Shown piece after piece: positions 8,172-19,011 of a stretch of 64,000 nt of DNA. The stretch lies in NCBI RefSeq assembly GCF_017744655.1, contig NZ_JAGIAW010000003.1:124001-188000 (forward strand), in the 5' to 3' direction. Numbering within the stretch: the stretch's first letter is position 1; every line of letters starts with the position of its first letter. The notes under the pieces are model-generated. The model was not told where the DNA came from and did no database searches. It worked only from the letters and a program-made list of their open reading frames with translations. The stretch is from Devosia sp. (GTDB lineage Bacteria; Pseudomonadota; Alphaproteobacteria; Rhizobiales; Devosiaceae). Both the position numbers and the translations under genes were made by a program.

Positions 8172-8607
8172 CCACGCGGCCGCTTGCCTGCGGGCCATCG
8201 AGCCGCCACCCGGCGCGCTCGTAAAAGCGCTGGGCAGTTGCGGTCGCTTCAAGCCGCCCCTCCTGGAAGCCAAGAGCCTGCAATTCGGTCTCGAGTCGCG
8301 CCAGCAATGCCTTGCTGAGCCCGAGAAAGCGCATGTCCGGGGCCACATAGTTGAGGGCGATCTCACCGGTTCGTGTCACGGCACCCACGGCGCCGATCTC
8401 GCCGGCCACCTCGGCGACGAACATGAGGAGATTGGCATTGGCCAGCATGGTGGCGACGCCTTCGGGCGTCTTGTTGCGCGTCCAGGCGGCGATGGCGGCG
8501 GGATCATTGCCGTGGTCAGTGGCGCAGAGTTCGATGATGGAGGCGGTGAGCACGCGGCTCATGGCGGGGACGTCGCCCGGCTCCGCCCGCCGAACCGAAA
8601 TGCTCAT
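8134..8607 (-). CDS. GNAT family N-acetyltransferase
   Basis: A 157-residue GNAT protein starting MSISVRRAEPGDVPAMSRVL. The acetyl-CoA block is ALNYVAPDMRFLGLSKALLARLE with the helix continuing to TELQALGFQEG, followed by ATATAQRFYERAGWRLDG. The pyrophosphate-binding loop lacks the usual Q/R-x-x-G-x-G/A glycines (here MRFLGLSKA), so activity is less certain. The ATG at 8607 overlaps the stop of the upstream DUF2794 gene (ATGA), so the two are translationally coupled; I reject the longer upstream reading for that reason. Confidence 0.8.
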   Translation of the reverse strand: MSISVRRAEPGDVPAMSRVLTASIIELCATDHGNDPAAIAAWTRNKTPEGVATMLANANLLMFVAEVAGEIGAVGAVTRTGEIALNYVAPDMRFLGLSKALLARLETELQALGFQEGRLEATATAQRFYERAGWRLDGPQASGRVVNGYPMRKVLAG

Positions 8608-9011
8608 CCAACGACAGCCAGGTCGGGATCGAGTACGCGCAGGACCTGTGCGAGGTCGTGGCCGCGCTTGAGGATACGGCCCTGCTGGTTGGTGACCATG
8701 TATTGGCCCTGTCTGGCGCGCAGTTTCGGGTTTTTCTCGACGACGAAAAGCGGGCGTTCGGAGACGCGGGCATAGATGGAAAAAAGCGCCCGGTCCTTGA
8801 GAAAGTCCATGGCGTAATCCCGCCATTCACCGGCACCGACCTTGCGGCCATAGACCGACAGGATCTGCATCAGTTCGCGGCGATCGAAGGCGACGATGGG
8901 CTGAGCGGGGCGGGACGGCTGGCTCTGTGGCTCGCCCACATGCACCAGCGAAAGATTGGCCGGAGGCTCATTTGGTTGACGACCCTGCACGCGACCTCCA
9001 CCGAGATTCAT
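8604..9011 (-). CDS. DUF2794 domain-containing protein
   Basis: A 135-residue protein with a variable, Pro/Gln-rich N-terminus of about 40 residues. Then follows the conserved DUF2794 core: FDRRELMQILSVYGRKVGAG, EWRDYAMDFLKDRALFSIY, SERPLFVVEKNPKL and ILKRGHDLAQVLRVLDPD. This family is restricted mostly to alphaproteobacteria and has no known function. It has no signal peptide or membrane segment. It overlaps the downstream acetyltransferase by four bases. Confidence 0.88.
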   Translation of the reverse strand: MNLGGGRVQGRQPNEPPANLSLVHVGEPQSQPSRPAQPIVAFDRRELMQILSVYGRKVGAGEWRDYAMDFLKDRALFSIYARVSERPLFVVEKNPKLRARQGQYMVTNQQGRILKRGHDLAQVLRVLDPDLAVVG

Positions 9012-9261
9012 GTCATCGGATAGTCATGATCGGCATATTCCGCCGCCTTGGCAAGGGAAGAAAAAATCCCATTTCAGCCACGATTCGTCCTTTCTGACGC
9101 CCAATTGGGCCGGCATCTTCTCACCATTGCCTCCAGCGGCTGGCAACCGGACCGACCGAGCCCCCAACCATGACGTCCGGTTGCCAGTCTCCTAAAAGTT
9201 GACCTTATAGTCACGCCTGCTCCAAGCCCCCGGAGCAGGCGTTTTCTTTGTGTGTCGGGCC
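9012..9261 (+). ncRNA. candidate small RNA region with a 13-bp hairpin and intrinsic terminator
   Basis: This 250-bp stretch lies between two minus-strand genes and has no ORF worth calling. On the plus strand it contains a 13-bp perfect stem, CTGGCAACCGGAC (9140-9152) with GTCCGGTTGCCAG (9175-9187). It ends in a plus-oriented terminator at 9214-9245. A plus-strand terminator with no plus-strand gene before it suggests an independent transcript; promoter and 5' end are not identifiable by eye. Confidence 0.35.
9214..9245 (+). terminator. plus-strand intrinsic terminator
   Basis: CGCCTGCTCC (9214-9223) pairs perfectly with GGAGCAGGCG (9232-9241) and is followed by TTTTCTTT. On the minus strand no T-run follows the stem, so it is oriented for a plus-strand transcript. 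Confidence 0.75.
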
Positions 9262-9999
9262 CTAGGGCTCGTAAGCGCCGGCGGCGAGGATGGCGCCGGG
9301 CAGGCCCCCGCGCTCCTGCTGCACGACGATGGCAATGCCGGTATTGGCGGCGCCCAAGACTTCGCCCAGGGGGAGCTTGAGTTCAGCGCCGGTCTCGCTT
9401 TCCCACATGCCCAGTACCTGCCGTCCGGTCACCACCTGGGTATAGACCATGGACTTTCCGGCATTTTCGCCGCTGTCGATCTTGACGTCGGCGCGGTTCA
9501 TATAGGTCACGAGCCAGACGACGGCGTCGGAAAGATCGGCCTTGGGCGGCACGGAAATTTTCAGCATGTCACCATTGAGCGTGAGGTCCATGGCCAGAGG
9601 CAGGCTGGCGCGATCGACGGCTTGCTGCACTTCATTGCGGCGCGAGCCGACCACGGCCTTGGCGCCATTGACGACGACCTGCGGGGTATAGATGCGCGAG
9701 GAACCCCAGCTCTTGGCATAGGCGCGCTGGCGATCGGAAAAGGCTTCCTGGGCGAAAGTGTCCTTCCAGCCCACATAGTCCCAATAGTCGACGTGAAAGG
9801 CTAGGGCGACCACATCTTCGCGCTCGGCAAGAGCGGTCAGCAGGGCATCGGCGGGCGGGCAGGAGGCGCAGCCCTGGCTCGTGAACAGTTCTACCACGGC
9901 CTTGGGTTCGATGTGCTGCTCCGCAGACGCGGCGGCGCCGAGCACACAAAAATTAGCCGCCAGCGCTAGAGCGAGGCCGATGAGGGGTCTTGAGATCAT
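9262..9999 (-). CDS. DUF1223 domain-containing secreted thioredoxin-like protein
   Basis: A 245-residue protein with a signal peptide (about residues 1-26, ending AASAEQ). The DUF1223 core starts VVELFTSQGCASCPPADALL and carries a CxxC pair as in thioredoxin folds; FHVDYWDYVGWKD and YTPQVVVNG are further family blocks. Family members are predicted periplasmic thiol proteins of unknown substrate. The ATG at 9999 gives a clean signal peptide; the reading to 10041 only adds residues before it. Confidence 0.85.
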   Translation of the reverse strand: MISRPLIGLALALAANFCVLGAAASAEQHIEPKAVVELFTSQGCASCPPADALLTALAEREDVVALAFHVDYWDYVGWKDTFAQEAFSDRQRAYAKSWGSSRIYTPQVVVNGAKAVVGSRRNEVQQAVDRASLPLAMDLTLNGDMLKISVPPKADLSDAVVWLVTYMNRADVKIDSGENAGKSMVYTQVVTGRQVLGMWESETGAELKLPLGEVLGAANTGIAIVVQQERGGLPGAILAAGAYEP

Positions 10000-10087
10000 G
10001 GGCAAGGTTGTAGGCTGGCCCAGCACCCGCTGCCTAGTCAAAAGAGGGTGAGAAGGCGGAATCGGAGTTGTCAGTGCCCGAAACGAA

Positions 10088-10112
10088 AATGGCGGCCTCG
10101 TGGGCTGCCATT
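10088..10112 (-). terminator. acnA terminator
   Basis: On the minus strand AATGGCAGCC pairs with GGCCGCCATT (one mismatch) and runs into TTCGTTT. It lies 23 bases past the acnA stop. Confidence 0.7.
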
Positions 10113-10134
10113 CTTGTACGATTTGGTTTGCTGC

Positions 10135-12888
<2,754 letters not shown>

Positions 12889-13045
12889 TTGCTCCGCCCT
12901 TTGCTGCTGTAACGCTGCCTACCGGAGAGCAATGGGGGCCGCCGGTAAAACCGCGCTTTGCTGGAATGACTCTAATCTATGTCCTTTATAGTCAATCGGA
13001 AAAGCCCTTGCCAGTCTCGCCCATGGTTCAATACGAGATGGGGTC

Positions 13046-13672
13046 ATGACTGAAGGGCAAGTCCATTCTCCGCTCTGCCTCAGGACCTTCGCACTGGGCG
13101 TCGGTCGCGGTGACACCGTGCTGGCGCGCGATATCGCGTTGTCGGTTCCGGCCGGTAGCGGCTTGCTGCTGCGCGGTCCGAATGGCGCCGGCAAATCGAC
13201 GCTGCTTCTTACCCTCGCGGGTCTTCTTGAGCCGCTCGAAGGATCCGTCGTGCTGGAGGGGCATGACGAAGATTTTGGTCCTGCTTTCCATCATTGTGGC
13301 CATCGCAATGCCATCCGTCCGCGCCTGACGGCGGTTGAAACGCTTGAGTTCTGGTGTGGCATCAACGGCAATGCGGCCATGCCGGTTGCCGAAGCGCTCG
13401 ATCGCGTTGGTCTTGGCAGACAAGCCAAGCTTGACGCTGCCTATCTCTCGGCAGGGCAGCAGCGCCGCCTGGCGCTGGCGCGATTGCTGGTTTCGGCGCG
13501 CCCGGTCTGGCTTCTCGATGAACCGACATCCGCGCTCGATACGGAAGGGCAAAAGCTGCTGGCCGGGCTGATCGGCGATCATTTGGCCGCTGGCGGCATA
13601 GCTGTCATTGCCAGCCACGATGCCATCGCGGTCGGCGGGCTTGGCGTCTTCACGCTGGAGGCCGGTGCATGA
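13046..13672 (+). CDS. ccmA: heme exporter ATP-binding protein CcmA
   Basis: A 208-residue ABC ATPase of the cytochrome c maturation (system I) complex; with CcmB it drives release of holo-CcmE from CcmC. Walker A GPNGAGKST is at 44-52, the signature LSAGQQRR at 134-141, and Walker B VWLLDEP at 154-160, with the switch His in IASHD near 193. It is first in ccmABCDG; its stop overlaps the ccmB ATG (ATGA at 13669-13672). The start is the ATG at 13046. Confidence 0.93.
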   Translation: MTEGQVHSPLCLRTFALGVGRGDTVLARDIALSVPAGSGLLLRGPNGAGKSTLLLTLAGLLEPLEGSVVLEGHDEDFGPAFHHCGHRNAIRPRLTAVETLEFWCGINGNAAMPVAEALDRVGLGRQAKLDAAYLSAGQQRRLALARLLVSARPVWLLDEPTSALDTEGQKLLAGLIGDHLAAGGIAVIASHDAIAVGGLGVFTLEAGA

Positions 13673-14334
13673 GCGGCTTTCTGTCGGTGCTTTCGCGCGA
13701 AATCCGGCTCAGCCTGCGCGGTGGCGGCGAAATTCTCACGCTCGTTTTGTTTTTTGTCATCGTTGGCGCGGTGGTGCCTTTTGCGGTGGGACCGGACAAG
13801 GCGCTCTTGGCGCGCATTGCGCCGGGCATCGTCTGGATCGCGGCCTTCCTCGCCATGCTGCTCGGCCTCGAAAAGCTGTTCGGGCCGGATCGGGCCGATG
13901 GCACGCTGGCGCTCTATCGGCTGGCTGATATTCCGCTTTCGGCCGTGGTTGCCGCAAAAGTGATGGCCCATTGGCTGACCGCAGCGCTGCCGTTGATCCT
14001 GGCATCGCCCGCCCTTGCGCTGCTCCTTGCCATGGATGGTGAAACATTCTGGCGCACGGTGCTGTCGCTGCTTCTTGGCACGCCGGCTCTGGCGGGTTTC
14101 GGGGCCATCGGTGCTGCAGTAACCGTGGCCACACGGCGGGGAAGCCTCCTTGCGCCTATCCTGATTGCGCCGCTCTCAGTGCCTGTCCTGATCTTTGGGG
14201 TCGGAGCCATTTCCGCCAGTGGCGGGCCGGACCAGGCGCAGGCCGCGGCACTCCTCCTTGCGGCACTCAGTCTCATGGTTGTGGTGCTCTCTCCCTTCGC
14301 GGCAGCCCTTGCGATAGACTGGGGCGAAGATTAG
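13669..14334 (+). CDS. ccmB: heme exporter membrane protein CcmB
   Basis: A 221-residue polytopic membrane protein with six hydrophobic segments. CcmB family blocks include FLSVLSREIRLSLRGGGE at the N-terminus, FGPDRADGTLALYRLAD and VAAKVMAHWLTAALPLILAS. It is the membrane partner of CcmA and overlaps it by four bases. A short 48-bp gap separates it from ccmC. Confidence 0.93.
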   Translation: MSGFLSVLSREIRLSLRGGGEILTLVLFFVIVGAVVPFAVGPDKALLARIAPGIVWIAAFLAMLLGLEKLFGPDRADGTLALYRLADIPLSAVVAAKVMAHWLTAALPLILASPALALLLAMDGETFWRTVLSLLLGTPALAGFGAIGAAVTVATRRGSLLAPILIAPLSVPVLIFGVGAISASGGPDQAQAAALLLAALSLMVVVLSPFAAALAIDWGED

Positions 14335-14382
14335 AGCGTTCTGATCTCACCGCGACATGCGTTCCGAAGGCCCCCGGCAAGT

Positions 14383-15144
14383 ATGACGATCGATACGACA
14401 CCCAAAATGAGCTGGTGGAACCGGCTGTCCCATCCCGGTCAGTTCGTCGTCCAGACCCGCCCGCTCGTCCTGCCGCTGGCAGTGCTCACGGGCGTGCTGT
14501 TCGTCATCGGCCTCTGGTATGGCCTCTTCTCCTCGCCGCCGGAAAAGTACATGGGCGACACGGTCCGCATCATGTATGTGCACGTGCCCACGGCCTGGCT
14601 CAGCCAGTTCGTCTACGCCACCATGGCCGTTTCGGCGCTTGGCACGCTGGTCTGGCGTCATCCGATGGCCGATGTGTCGATGAAGGCCGCTGCGCCGCTG
14701 GGCGCCACCTTTACCGCCATGGCGCTTTTCACCGGCTCGCTCTGGGGTCGCCCGACCTGGGGGACGTTCTGGGAGTGGGACGGGCGTATGACGTCGACCC
14801 TCGTCCTCCTCTTCATCTATCTCGGCATCGTTGCGCTGTGGCGCGCCTTTGACGATCAGCTGCGCGCCGCCCGTGTCGTTGCGGTCTTTACGCTTGTGGG
14901 CGCGGTCAACATTCCGATCATCAAGTTTTCGGTCGATTGGTGGAGCACGCTGCACCAGCCGGCCAGCGTTTTCCGCGCCGATGGGCCGACCATGCCGGGC
15001 GAAATCCTGACGCCGCTGTTCGTCATGTTCTTCGCCTTCACCTTCCTCTTCATTACGCTGCAGCTTGCGGCCATGCACACCGAAGTGCGCCGGCGCCGGA
15101 TCACGACGCTGGAACGCCGCGCTGCGCGGGGAGATGCACGATGA
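14383..15144 (+). CDS. ccmC: heme-handling protein CcmC
   Basis: A 253-residue membrane protein that attaches heme to CcmE. The tryptophan-rich WWD-type motif is at WGTFWEWDGR (126-135). The two axial heme histidines are expected at H67 (MYVHVPTAW) and H191 (WWSTLHQPAS). Six transmembrane helices are visible. The last codon region overlaps the ATG of ccmD by four bases (15141-15144). Confidence 0.95.
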   Translation: MTIDTTPKMSWWNRLSHPGQFVVQTRPLVLPLAVLTGVLFVIGLWYGLFSSPPEKYMGDTVRIMYVHVPTAWLSQFVYATMAVSALGTLVWRHPMADVSMKAAAPLGATFTAMALFTGSLWGRPTWGTFWEWDGRMTSTLVLLFIYLGIVALWRAFDDQLRAARVVAVFTLVGAVNIPIIKFSVDWWSTLHQPASVFRADGPTMPGEILTPLFVMFFAFTFLFITLQLAAMHTEVRRRRITTLERRAARGDAR

Positions 15145-15302
15145 TCGCTCTTGGCGCCCATGCCGAATTCATCATCGCCGCTTATGTCGGGGTTTTTGCC
15201 GGGCTTGCCGGTCTTATTGGCTGGACGGTGTTTACGACGCGCCAGACCAAGCGCCGGCTGGAAGAGCTGGGTGACACTCGCTCGAACAGTTCAGCCCAAT
15301 GA
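15141..15302 (+). CDS. ccmD: heme exporter accessory protein CcmD
   Basis: A 53-residue single-span membrane protein: a short periplasmic start (MIALGAHAEFIIAAYVGVFA), one helix, and a cytoplasmic basic tail RQTKRRLEELGD. This is the CcmD layout; CcmD is needed to release holo-CcmE from the CcmABC complex. Both ends overlap neighbours: its ATG with the ccmC stop (ATGA) and its TGA with the ccmG ATG (ATGA). Such tight stacking shows obligate co-translation. Confidence 0.9.
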   Translation: MIALGAHAEFIIAAYVGVFAGLAGLIGWTVFTTRQTKRRLEELGDTRSNSSAQ

Positions 15303-15850
15303 AGAAACTGCTTTTTGCAGCCCCCCTGCTGCTGCTTGTCGGCCTCATCGCGGTTTTCGCCAGCACCATCAATCGCGATCCGAGCCTTGTCCGCTCGGTG
15401 CTGATCGACAAGCCGGCCCCCCAGTTTACGCTGGCTCCGGTGGAGGGTATGGATGTGCCCGGTTTCGATACGGCTTCGCTCACGGGCGAGCCGACCGTGG
15501 TCAATGTCTTTGCCTCCTGGTGCATTCCCTGTCGCGACGAGCACCCGCTGCTCGAAGCGCTGAAGGAAAAAACCGGCGTGCGCCTCTTCGGCATCAATCA
15601 TTCGGATGCGCCGGAGAATGCGCGGGCGTTTCTGGCCGAACTCGGCAATCCCTATGACGCCATAGGAGCCGATCGCGACCGGCGCGTTTCCATCGATTGG
15701 GGCGTCTATGGCGTGCCGGAAACTTTTGTTGTCGATACATCAGGCAAGATCATCTTCAAGCATGTCGGGCCGCTGACGGCCGAAGCGATCGAGAGCGAAT
15801 TGCTCCCGGCCCTCGAAAAGGCGCGGCTCCAGCTTCCTATGGCGCCATAG
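15299..15850 (+). CDS. ccmG: thiol:disulfide interchange protein CcmG/DsbE
   Basis: A 183-residue membrane-anchored periplasmic thioredoxin (N-terminal helix about 4-22). The redox site is WCIPC with C75 and C78, followed by the CcmG-specific YGVPETFVVD. It keeps apocytochrome c cysteines reduced for heme ligation. It is last in the ccmABCDG operon; ccmE, ccmF and ccmH are not in this window. Its last 14 bases overlap the convergent argP-like gene. Confidence 0.94.
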   Translation: MKKLLFAAPLLLLVGLIAVFASTINRDPSLVRSVLIDKPAPQFTLAPVEGMDVPGFDTASLTGEPTVVNVFASWCIPCRDEHPLLEALKEKTGVRLFGINHSDAPENARAFLAELGNPYDAIGADRDRRVSIDWGVYGVPETFVVDTSGKIIFKHVGPLTAEAIESELLPALEKARLQLPMAP

Positions 15851-16739
15851 GAAAGAGTTCGCGTCGAGCCGCTTCCACCAGGGCATTGGTCAGGTCCGCA
15901 AACTGACCGGCCGCGAGGCGGCTCACCTGCCAGTAGAGCGACACATCGAGCACTGCGCCCGGCACCAGTTCTACGAGACGTCCTGCCGCCAGATGGTCGC
16001 GCACGAGATGAATGGGGTTGAGACACCAACCCATACCGAGGAGGCAGGCTTCGACAAAGCCATGCGTTGAAGGCAGGAAATGGCTCGGGCCGGAGACGGT
16101 TTCACCAAGCAGGTTTGTCGCCCAGTCGTTTTGCAGCAGGTCCTTCTGGTTGAAGGTCAGGGCGGGAGCCCTCGACAGGGCTTCTTTCGTCACCCCATCG
16201 GCAAAATGGCGGCGCATGAAGGCGGGACTGGCCGTTGCGAGATAGCGCAGGCGGCCGAGGGGAATGGTGCGGCAACCGGCGACCGGTTCGGCCAATGCCG
16301 TCACCGCGGCCAGCACCCGACCGCGGCGCAGGGCTTCGGCGGTGTGCTCCTGATCGTCGACGGTGATGTTGAGCAGGACGGTGGAATTTTCCGAAAAAGC
16401 GGCAACGGCTGGCAGAAACCAGGTGCCGAGGCTGTCGGCATTGACGGCGATATCGACCGTCGTCGGGCCGGTTTGTTCCGCCCCGAGGTTCGGCAGATGT
16501 TTTAGCAGATCGTTTTCCAGCATGCCGACCAGTTCCATATGGCGGCAGAGCCAGGCGCCTTTTTCGGTGGCGATGCAGGGTGTGCCGCGCTCAATAAGAA
16601 CCGTGCCCATGCGCTCCTCGAGTTGCCGGACGCGCTGGGAGATCGCCGATGGCGTGACGTTGAGGGCGCGGGCGGCCTTTTCGAAGCTGCCGGTCTGTAC
16701 GATCCGGGCGACGGCTAGAGCGGCGGAATAATCGATCAT
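15837..16739 (-). CDS. LysR family regulator, ArgP/LysG type
   Basis: A 300-residue LysR regulator. The winged HTH is at residues 5-62 (GSFEKAARALNVTPSAISQR is the recognition region), then an effector domain. Its ArgP/LysG identity rests on the start MIDYSAALAVARIVQ and on the divergent LysE-type exporter across 72 bp. In known pairs the regulator binds lysine or arginine and activates the exporter gene. The intergenic region holds two inverted repeats, listed separately. It converges with ccmG and overlaps it by 14 bp. Confidence 0.88.
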   Translation of the reverse strand: MIDYSAALAVARIVQTGSFEKAARALNVTPSAISQRVRQLEERMGTVLIERGTPCIATEKGAWLCRHMELVGMLENDLLKHLPNLGAEQTGPTTVDIAVNADSLGTWFLPAVAAFSENSTVLLNITVDDQEHTAEALRRGRVLAAVTALAEPVAGCRTIPLGRLRYLATASPAFMRRHFADGVTKEALSRAPALTFNQKDLLQNDWATNLLGETVSGPSHFLPSTHGFVEACLLGMGWCLNPIHLVRDHLAAGRLVELVPGAVLDVSLYWQVSRLAAGQFADLTNALVEAARRELFPMAP

Positions 16740-16742
16740 GGA

Positions 16743-16785
16743 TTAGCTCAGCTAATTCGATGTTAGGCAGATTAATTTGCCTAAC
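16743..16785. promoter_or_regulatory. candidate ArgP operator: two inverted repeats between regulator and exporter
   Basis: TTAGCT-C-AGCTAA occupies 16743-16755, next to the regulator's start codon. GTTAGGCA (16762-16769) pairs perfectly with TGCCTAAC (16778-16785). LysR proteins bind dyads of the T-N11-A kind in divergent promoters, so these are the natural candidates for activation of the exporter and autorepression. Confidence 0.55.
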
Positions 16786-16811
16786 CATGCGCGGTCGATT
16801 AGCGCAAGGGC

Positions 16812-17423
16812 ATGGATATTCCGGTTTTTATCGCGGGCCTTTCCATCGGGCTCAGTCTCATCGTCGCCATCGGCGCGCAAAATGCCTTCGTGCTTCGGCA
16901 GGGGTTGAAGGGCGAGCACGTCTTTGCCGTCTGCCTCGTCTGTGCGCTTTCGGATGCGGTGCTGATCGTCCTGGGCGTGACAAGCTTTGGGCGGATTGCC
17001 GCCGTGTTGCCCTGGCTCGATCCGGTGATGCGCTTTGGTGGCGCGGCGTTTCTCATCTGGTATGGGGCCAAGAGCCTCTATTCGGCGCTCAAATCGCATG
17101 GTGCTCTGTCGGTGAGCGATAGCGGTATGGCGGGGCCGCTCTTGCCGACGCTGCTGGCCTGCCTCGCCATTACCTGGCTCAACCCCCACGTCTATCTCGA
17201 TACGGTCGTGCTGCTCGGAACCATCTCGACGCAGTTTGCCGGGCGCGAGGCGCAGTTTGCCGCCGGCGCCATTACCGGGTCCTTCGCGTTTTTCTTTGCC
17301 CTTGGCTATGGCGCGGCTTTTCTGCGTCCCATCTTCGTCAAACCGTTTGCCTGGCGTATTCTGGAAGGGATCATCGCCCTGGTGATGTGGGCCATTGCCC
17401 TCAAACTGGTTCTGGGCGGCTGA
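16812..17423 (+). CDS. LysE/ArgO family basic amino-acid exporter
   Basis: A 203-residue membrane protein of the LysE/ArgO branch. It starts MDIPVFIAGLSIGLSLIVAI, then GAQNAFVLRQGLKGEHVF, the diagnostic block of lysine/arginine exporters. The second half has LACLAITWLNPHVYLDTVVL. About six helices. It is divergent from an ArgP/LysG-type regulator, which strongly supports export of lysine, arginine or toxic analogues. Confidence 0.9.
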   Translation: MDIPVFIAGLSIGLSLIVAIGAQNAFVLRQGLKGEHVFAVCLVCALSDAVLIVLGVTSFGRIAAVLPWLDPVMRFGGAAFLIWYGAKSLYSALKSHGALSVSDSGMAGPLLPTLLACLAITWLNPHVYLDTVVLLGTISTQFAGREAQFAAGAITGSFAFFFALGYGAAFLRPIFVKPFAWRILEGIIALVMWAIALKLVLGG

Positions 17424-17442
17424 GTTTTTCCGTGAGGCGCCT

Positions 17443-18069
17443 ATGTATCTGCCCGAGCATTTTAAGGAAATCGACCCGCCGGAGATCGCAGCAGTGATCG
17501 CTGCGGCGCCACTCGGCTGCGTGGTAGCGAATACAGCCGAGGGCCTGATCGCCAATCACATGCCGATCCTTGTCGACAAGCGCGGCGAACTCGTCGGGCA
17601 CATCGCGCTCGCCAATGACATGCACCGGCTGATTGCCGAGGGGCAGGAGGTGCTGGTTATCTTCCGCGGGGTTGACGGCTATGTCTCGCCCAACTTTTAT
17701 CCTAGCAAGGCCGAGCACCATAAGCAGGTGCCGACCTGGAACTATCAGGTCGTGCACATGCATGGCACGATCAGCTTTCAGCACGACGAAAGCAGCAAAC
17801 GGGCCGCGGTGGGCCTTCTGACGCGCGAACACGAGCGGCGGCTCAATGGCGAGAAGGCCTGGCGCATGGCCGATGCGCCGGCGGACTATATGACTGACAT
17901 GCTGGGCAAGATTGTTGCCTTCCGCATTGCCGTCACGCGGACCATGGCCAAGTCAAAACTCAGCCAGAACCGGGACACCAGGGATTTCGAAGGCGCGGTG
18001 TACGGTTTGAAATCCTCGGGCCAGGAGGCGCTGGCAGAGCGCATGGCAGAATTGCCGGGCCGGGATTGA
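17443..18069 (+). CDS. PaiB-type FMN-binding negative transcriptional regulator
   Basis: A 208-residue protein starting MYLPEHFKEIDPPEIAAVIA, as PaiB proteins do. FRGVDGYVSPNFYPSK and VPTWNYQVVHMHG are the FMN-binding split-barrel blocks, and the C-terminal KLSQNRDTRDFEGAVYGL completes the family pattern. Named after Bacillus PaiB, its regulatory role is poorly proven and it may be a flavoprotein enzyme. It follows the exporter after 19 bases, so co-transcription is likely. The ATG at 17443 is preferred over the upstream reading. Confidence 0.88.
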   Translation: MYLPEHFKEIDPPEIAAVIAAAPLGCVVANTAEGLIANHMPILVDKRGELVGHIALANDMHRLIAEGQEVLVIFRGVDGYVSPNFYPSKAEHHKQVPTWNYQVVHMHGTISFQHDESSKRAAVGLLTREHERRLNGEKAWRMADAPADYMTDMLGKIVAFRIAVTRTMAKSKLSQNRDTRDFEGAVYGLKSSGQEALAERMAELPGRD

Positions 18070-18123
18070 GTTCCAGAATCGGGAAAAATGCGCCAGCTTC
18101 CGGCCAAAGGCGAAGGAAGCATC

Positions 18124-18702
18124 ATGGACGGCAAAGTCACCCTTATCGGTTCGGAAACGCTCTCGGATGACTGGGGGACGCTGACGCGCGTGACGCTTGA
18201 CTATCGCCGCGACGACGGCACCGTGCAGCGTCTCAGCCGCGAAAATTACGACCACGGTAATGCGGCTTCCATTGTTCTCTTCAATCCGGAAAAGCGCACG
18301 GTTCTGCTGGTGCGGCAGTTCCGCTATCCTGTGCTCGCCAATGGCGATGCCGCCTTTCTGCTCGAAGCCTGTGCGGGCCTGCTCGATGGTGACGATCCCG
18401 AAACCTGCGCGCGGCGCGAGGCCATCGAGGAAACCGGGCACGAACCGCGCGACATTGTGCATGTGAGCGATGTCTACATGTCGCCCGGTTCGGTGCAGGA
18501 GAAGGTCAGCCTCTTCGTCGGCCACTATGGCGAGGACACCTATCGCGACCTTGGCGGCGGCCTCGTCGAAGAAGGTGAGGAGCTCGAAGTGATCGAAATG
18601 GACCTCGATGACGCCCTTGCGGCCTGTCGCGATGGCCGCATCATCGATGGAAAGACCGTCGTTCTGCTCCAGCATCTGCGCCTTGCCGAACTGACGAAGT
18701 GA
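18124..18702 (+). CDS. nudK: NUDIX hydrolase, GDP-mannose pyrophosphatase NudK-like
   Basis: A 192-residue NUDIX enzyme that matches NudK along its length: ILSDDW-like start, then RENYDHGNAASIVLFN and VLLVRQFRYPV. The NUDIX box runs from GLLDGDDPETCARREAIEET to G, with REAIEETG as its catalytic helix, followed by VYMSPGSVQEK. NudK cleaves GDP-mannose and other nucleotide sugars. I start at 18124, preceded by RBS AAGGAAG; an in-frame ATG at 18088 lacks one. Confidence 0.85.
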   Translation: MDGKVTLIGSETLSDDWGTLTRVTLDYRRDDGTVQRLSRENYDHGNAASIVLFNPEKRTVLLVRQFRYPVLANGDAAFLLEACAGLLDGDDPETCARREAIEETGHEPRDIVHVSDVYMSPGSVQEKVSLFVGHYGEDTYRDLGGGLVEEGEELEVIEMDLDDALAACRDGRIIDGKTVVLLQHLRLAELTK

Positions 18703-18732
18703 ATTGAGCCGGCGTGAGCCGGCCCATTCGCA

Positions 18733-18939
18733 TCAAAAATCGATGAGTTTTTTGTCGGGATCGTAAGGCTGATCCTTGGCGACGCGGGTCACGGCCTGGC
18801 CGCAGCGCATCTTCTTGCTGACCGCATCGAAGGCGTAAGTGGGGCTGCCATGCAGCTGCCAGCCTTCAGAAAGCGCCTTGGTGACCTTGTGGCAGAACAA
18901 AGAGTCGTCTTCGCCCGTCAGGAAGCGATAGATAAGCAT
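18733..18939 (-). CDS. DUF1737 domain-containing small protein
   Basis: A 68-residue protein: MLIYRFLTGEDDSLFCHKVT then KALSEGWQLHGSPTYAFD. This is the DUF1737 pattern, a small alpha/beta fold common in proteobacteria with unknown function. The start at 18939 has GGGGGT six bases upstream. It is convergent with nudK, with a GCCGGC-GTGA-GCCGGC palindrome in the short gap, and divergent from the carbonic anhydrase. Confidence 0.8.
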   Translation of the reverse strand: MLIYRFLTGEDDSLFCHKVTKALSEGWQLHGSPTYAFDAVSKKMRCGQAVTRVAKDQPYDPDKKLIDF

Positions 18940-19011
18940 GCATACCCCCATTGCGGCGCGAGCCCAGCGCCGAGATTGATTCTCTTGCCTCTTAGCGCTA
19001 ATCGAGACGGC

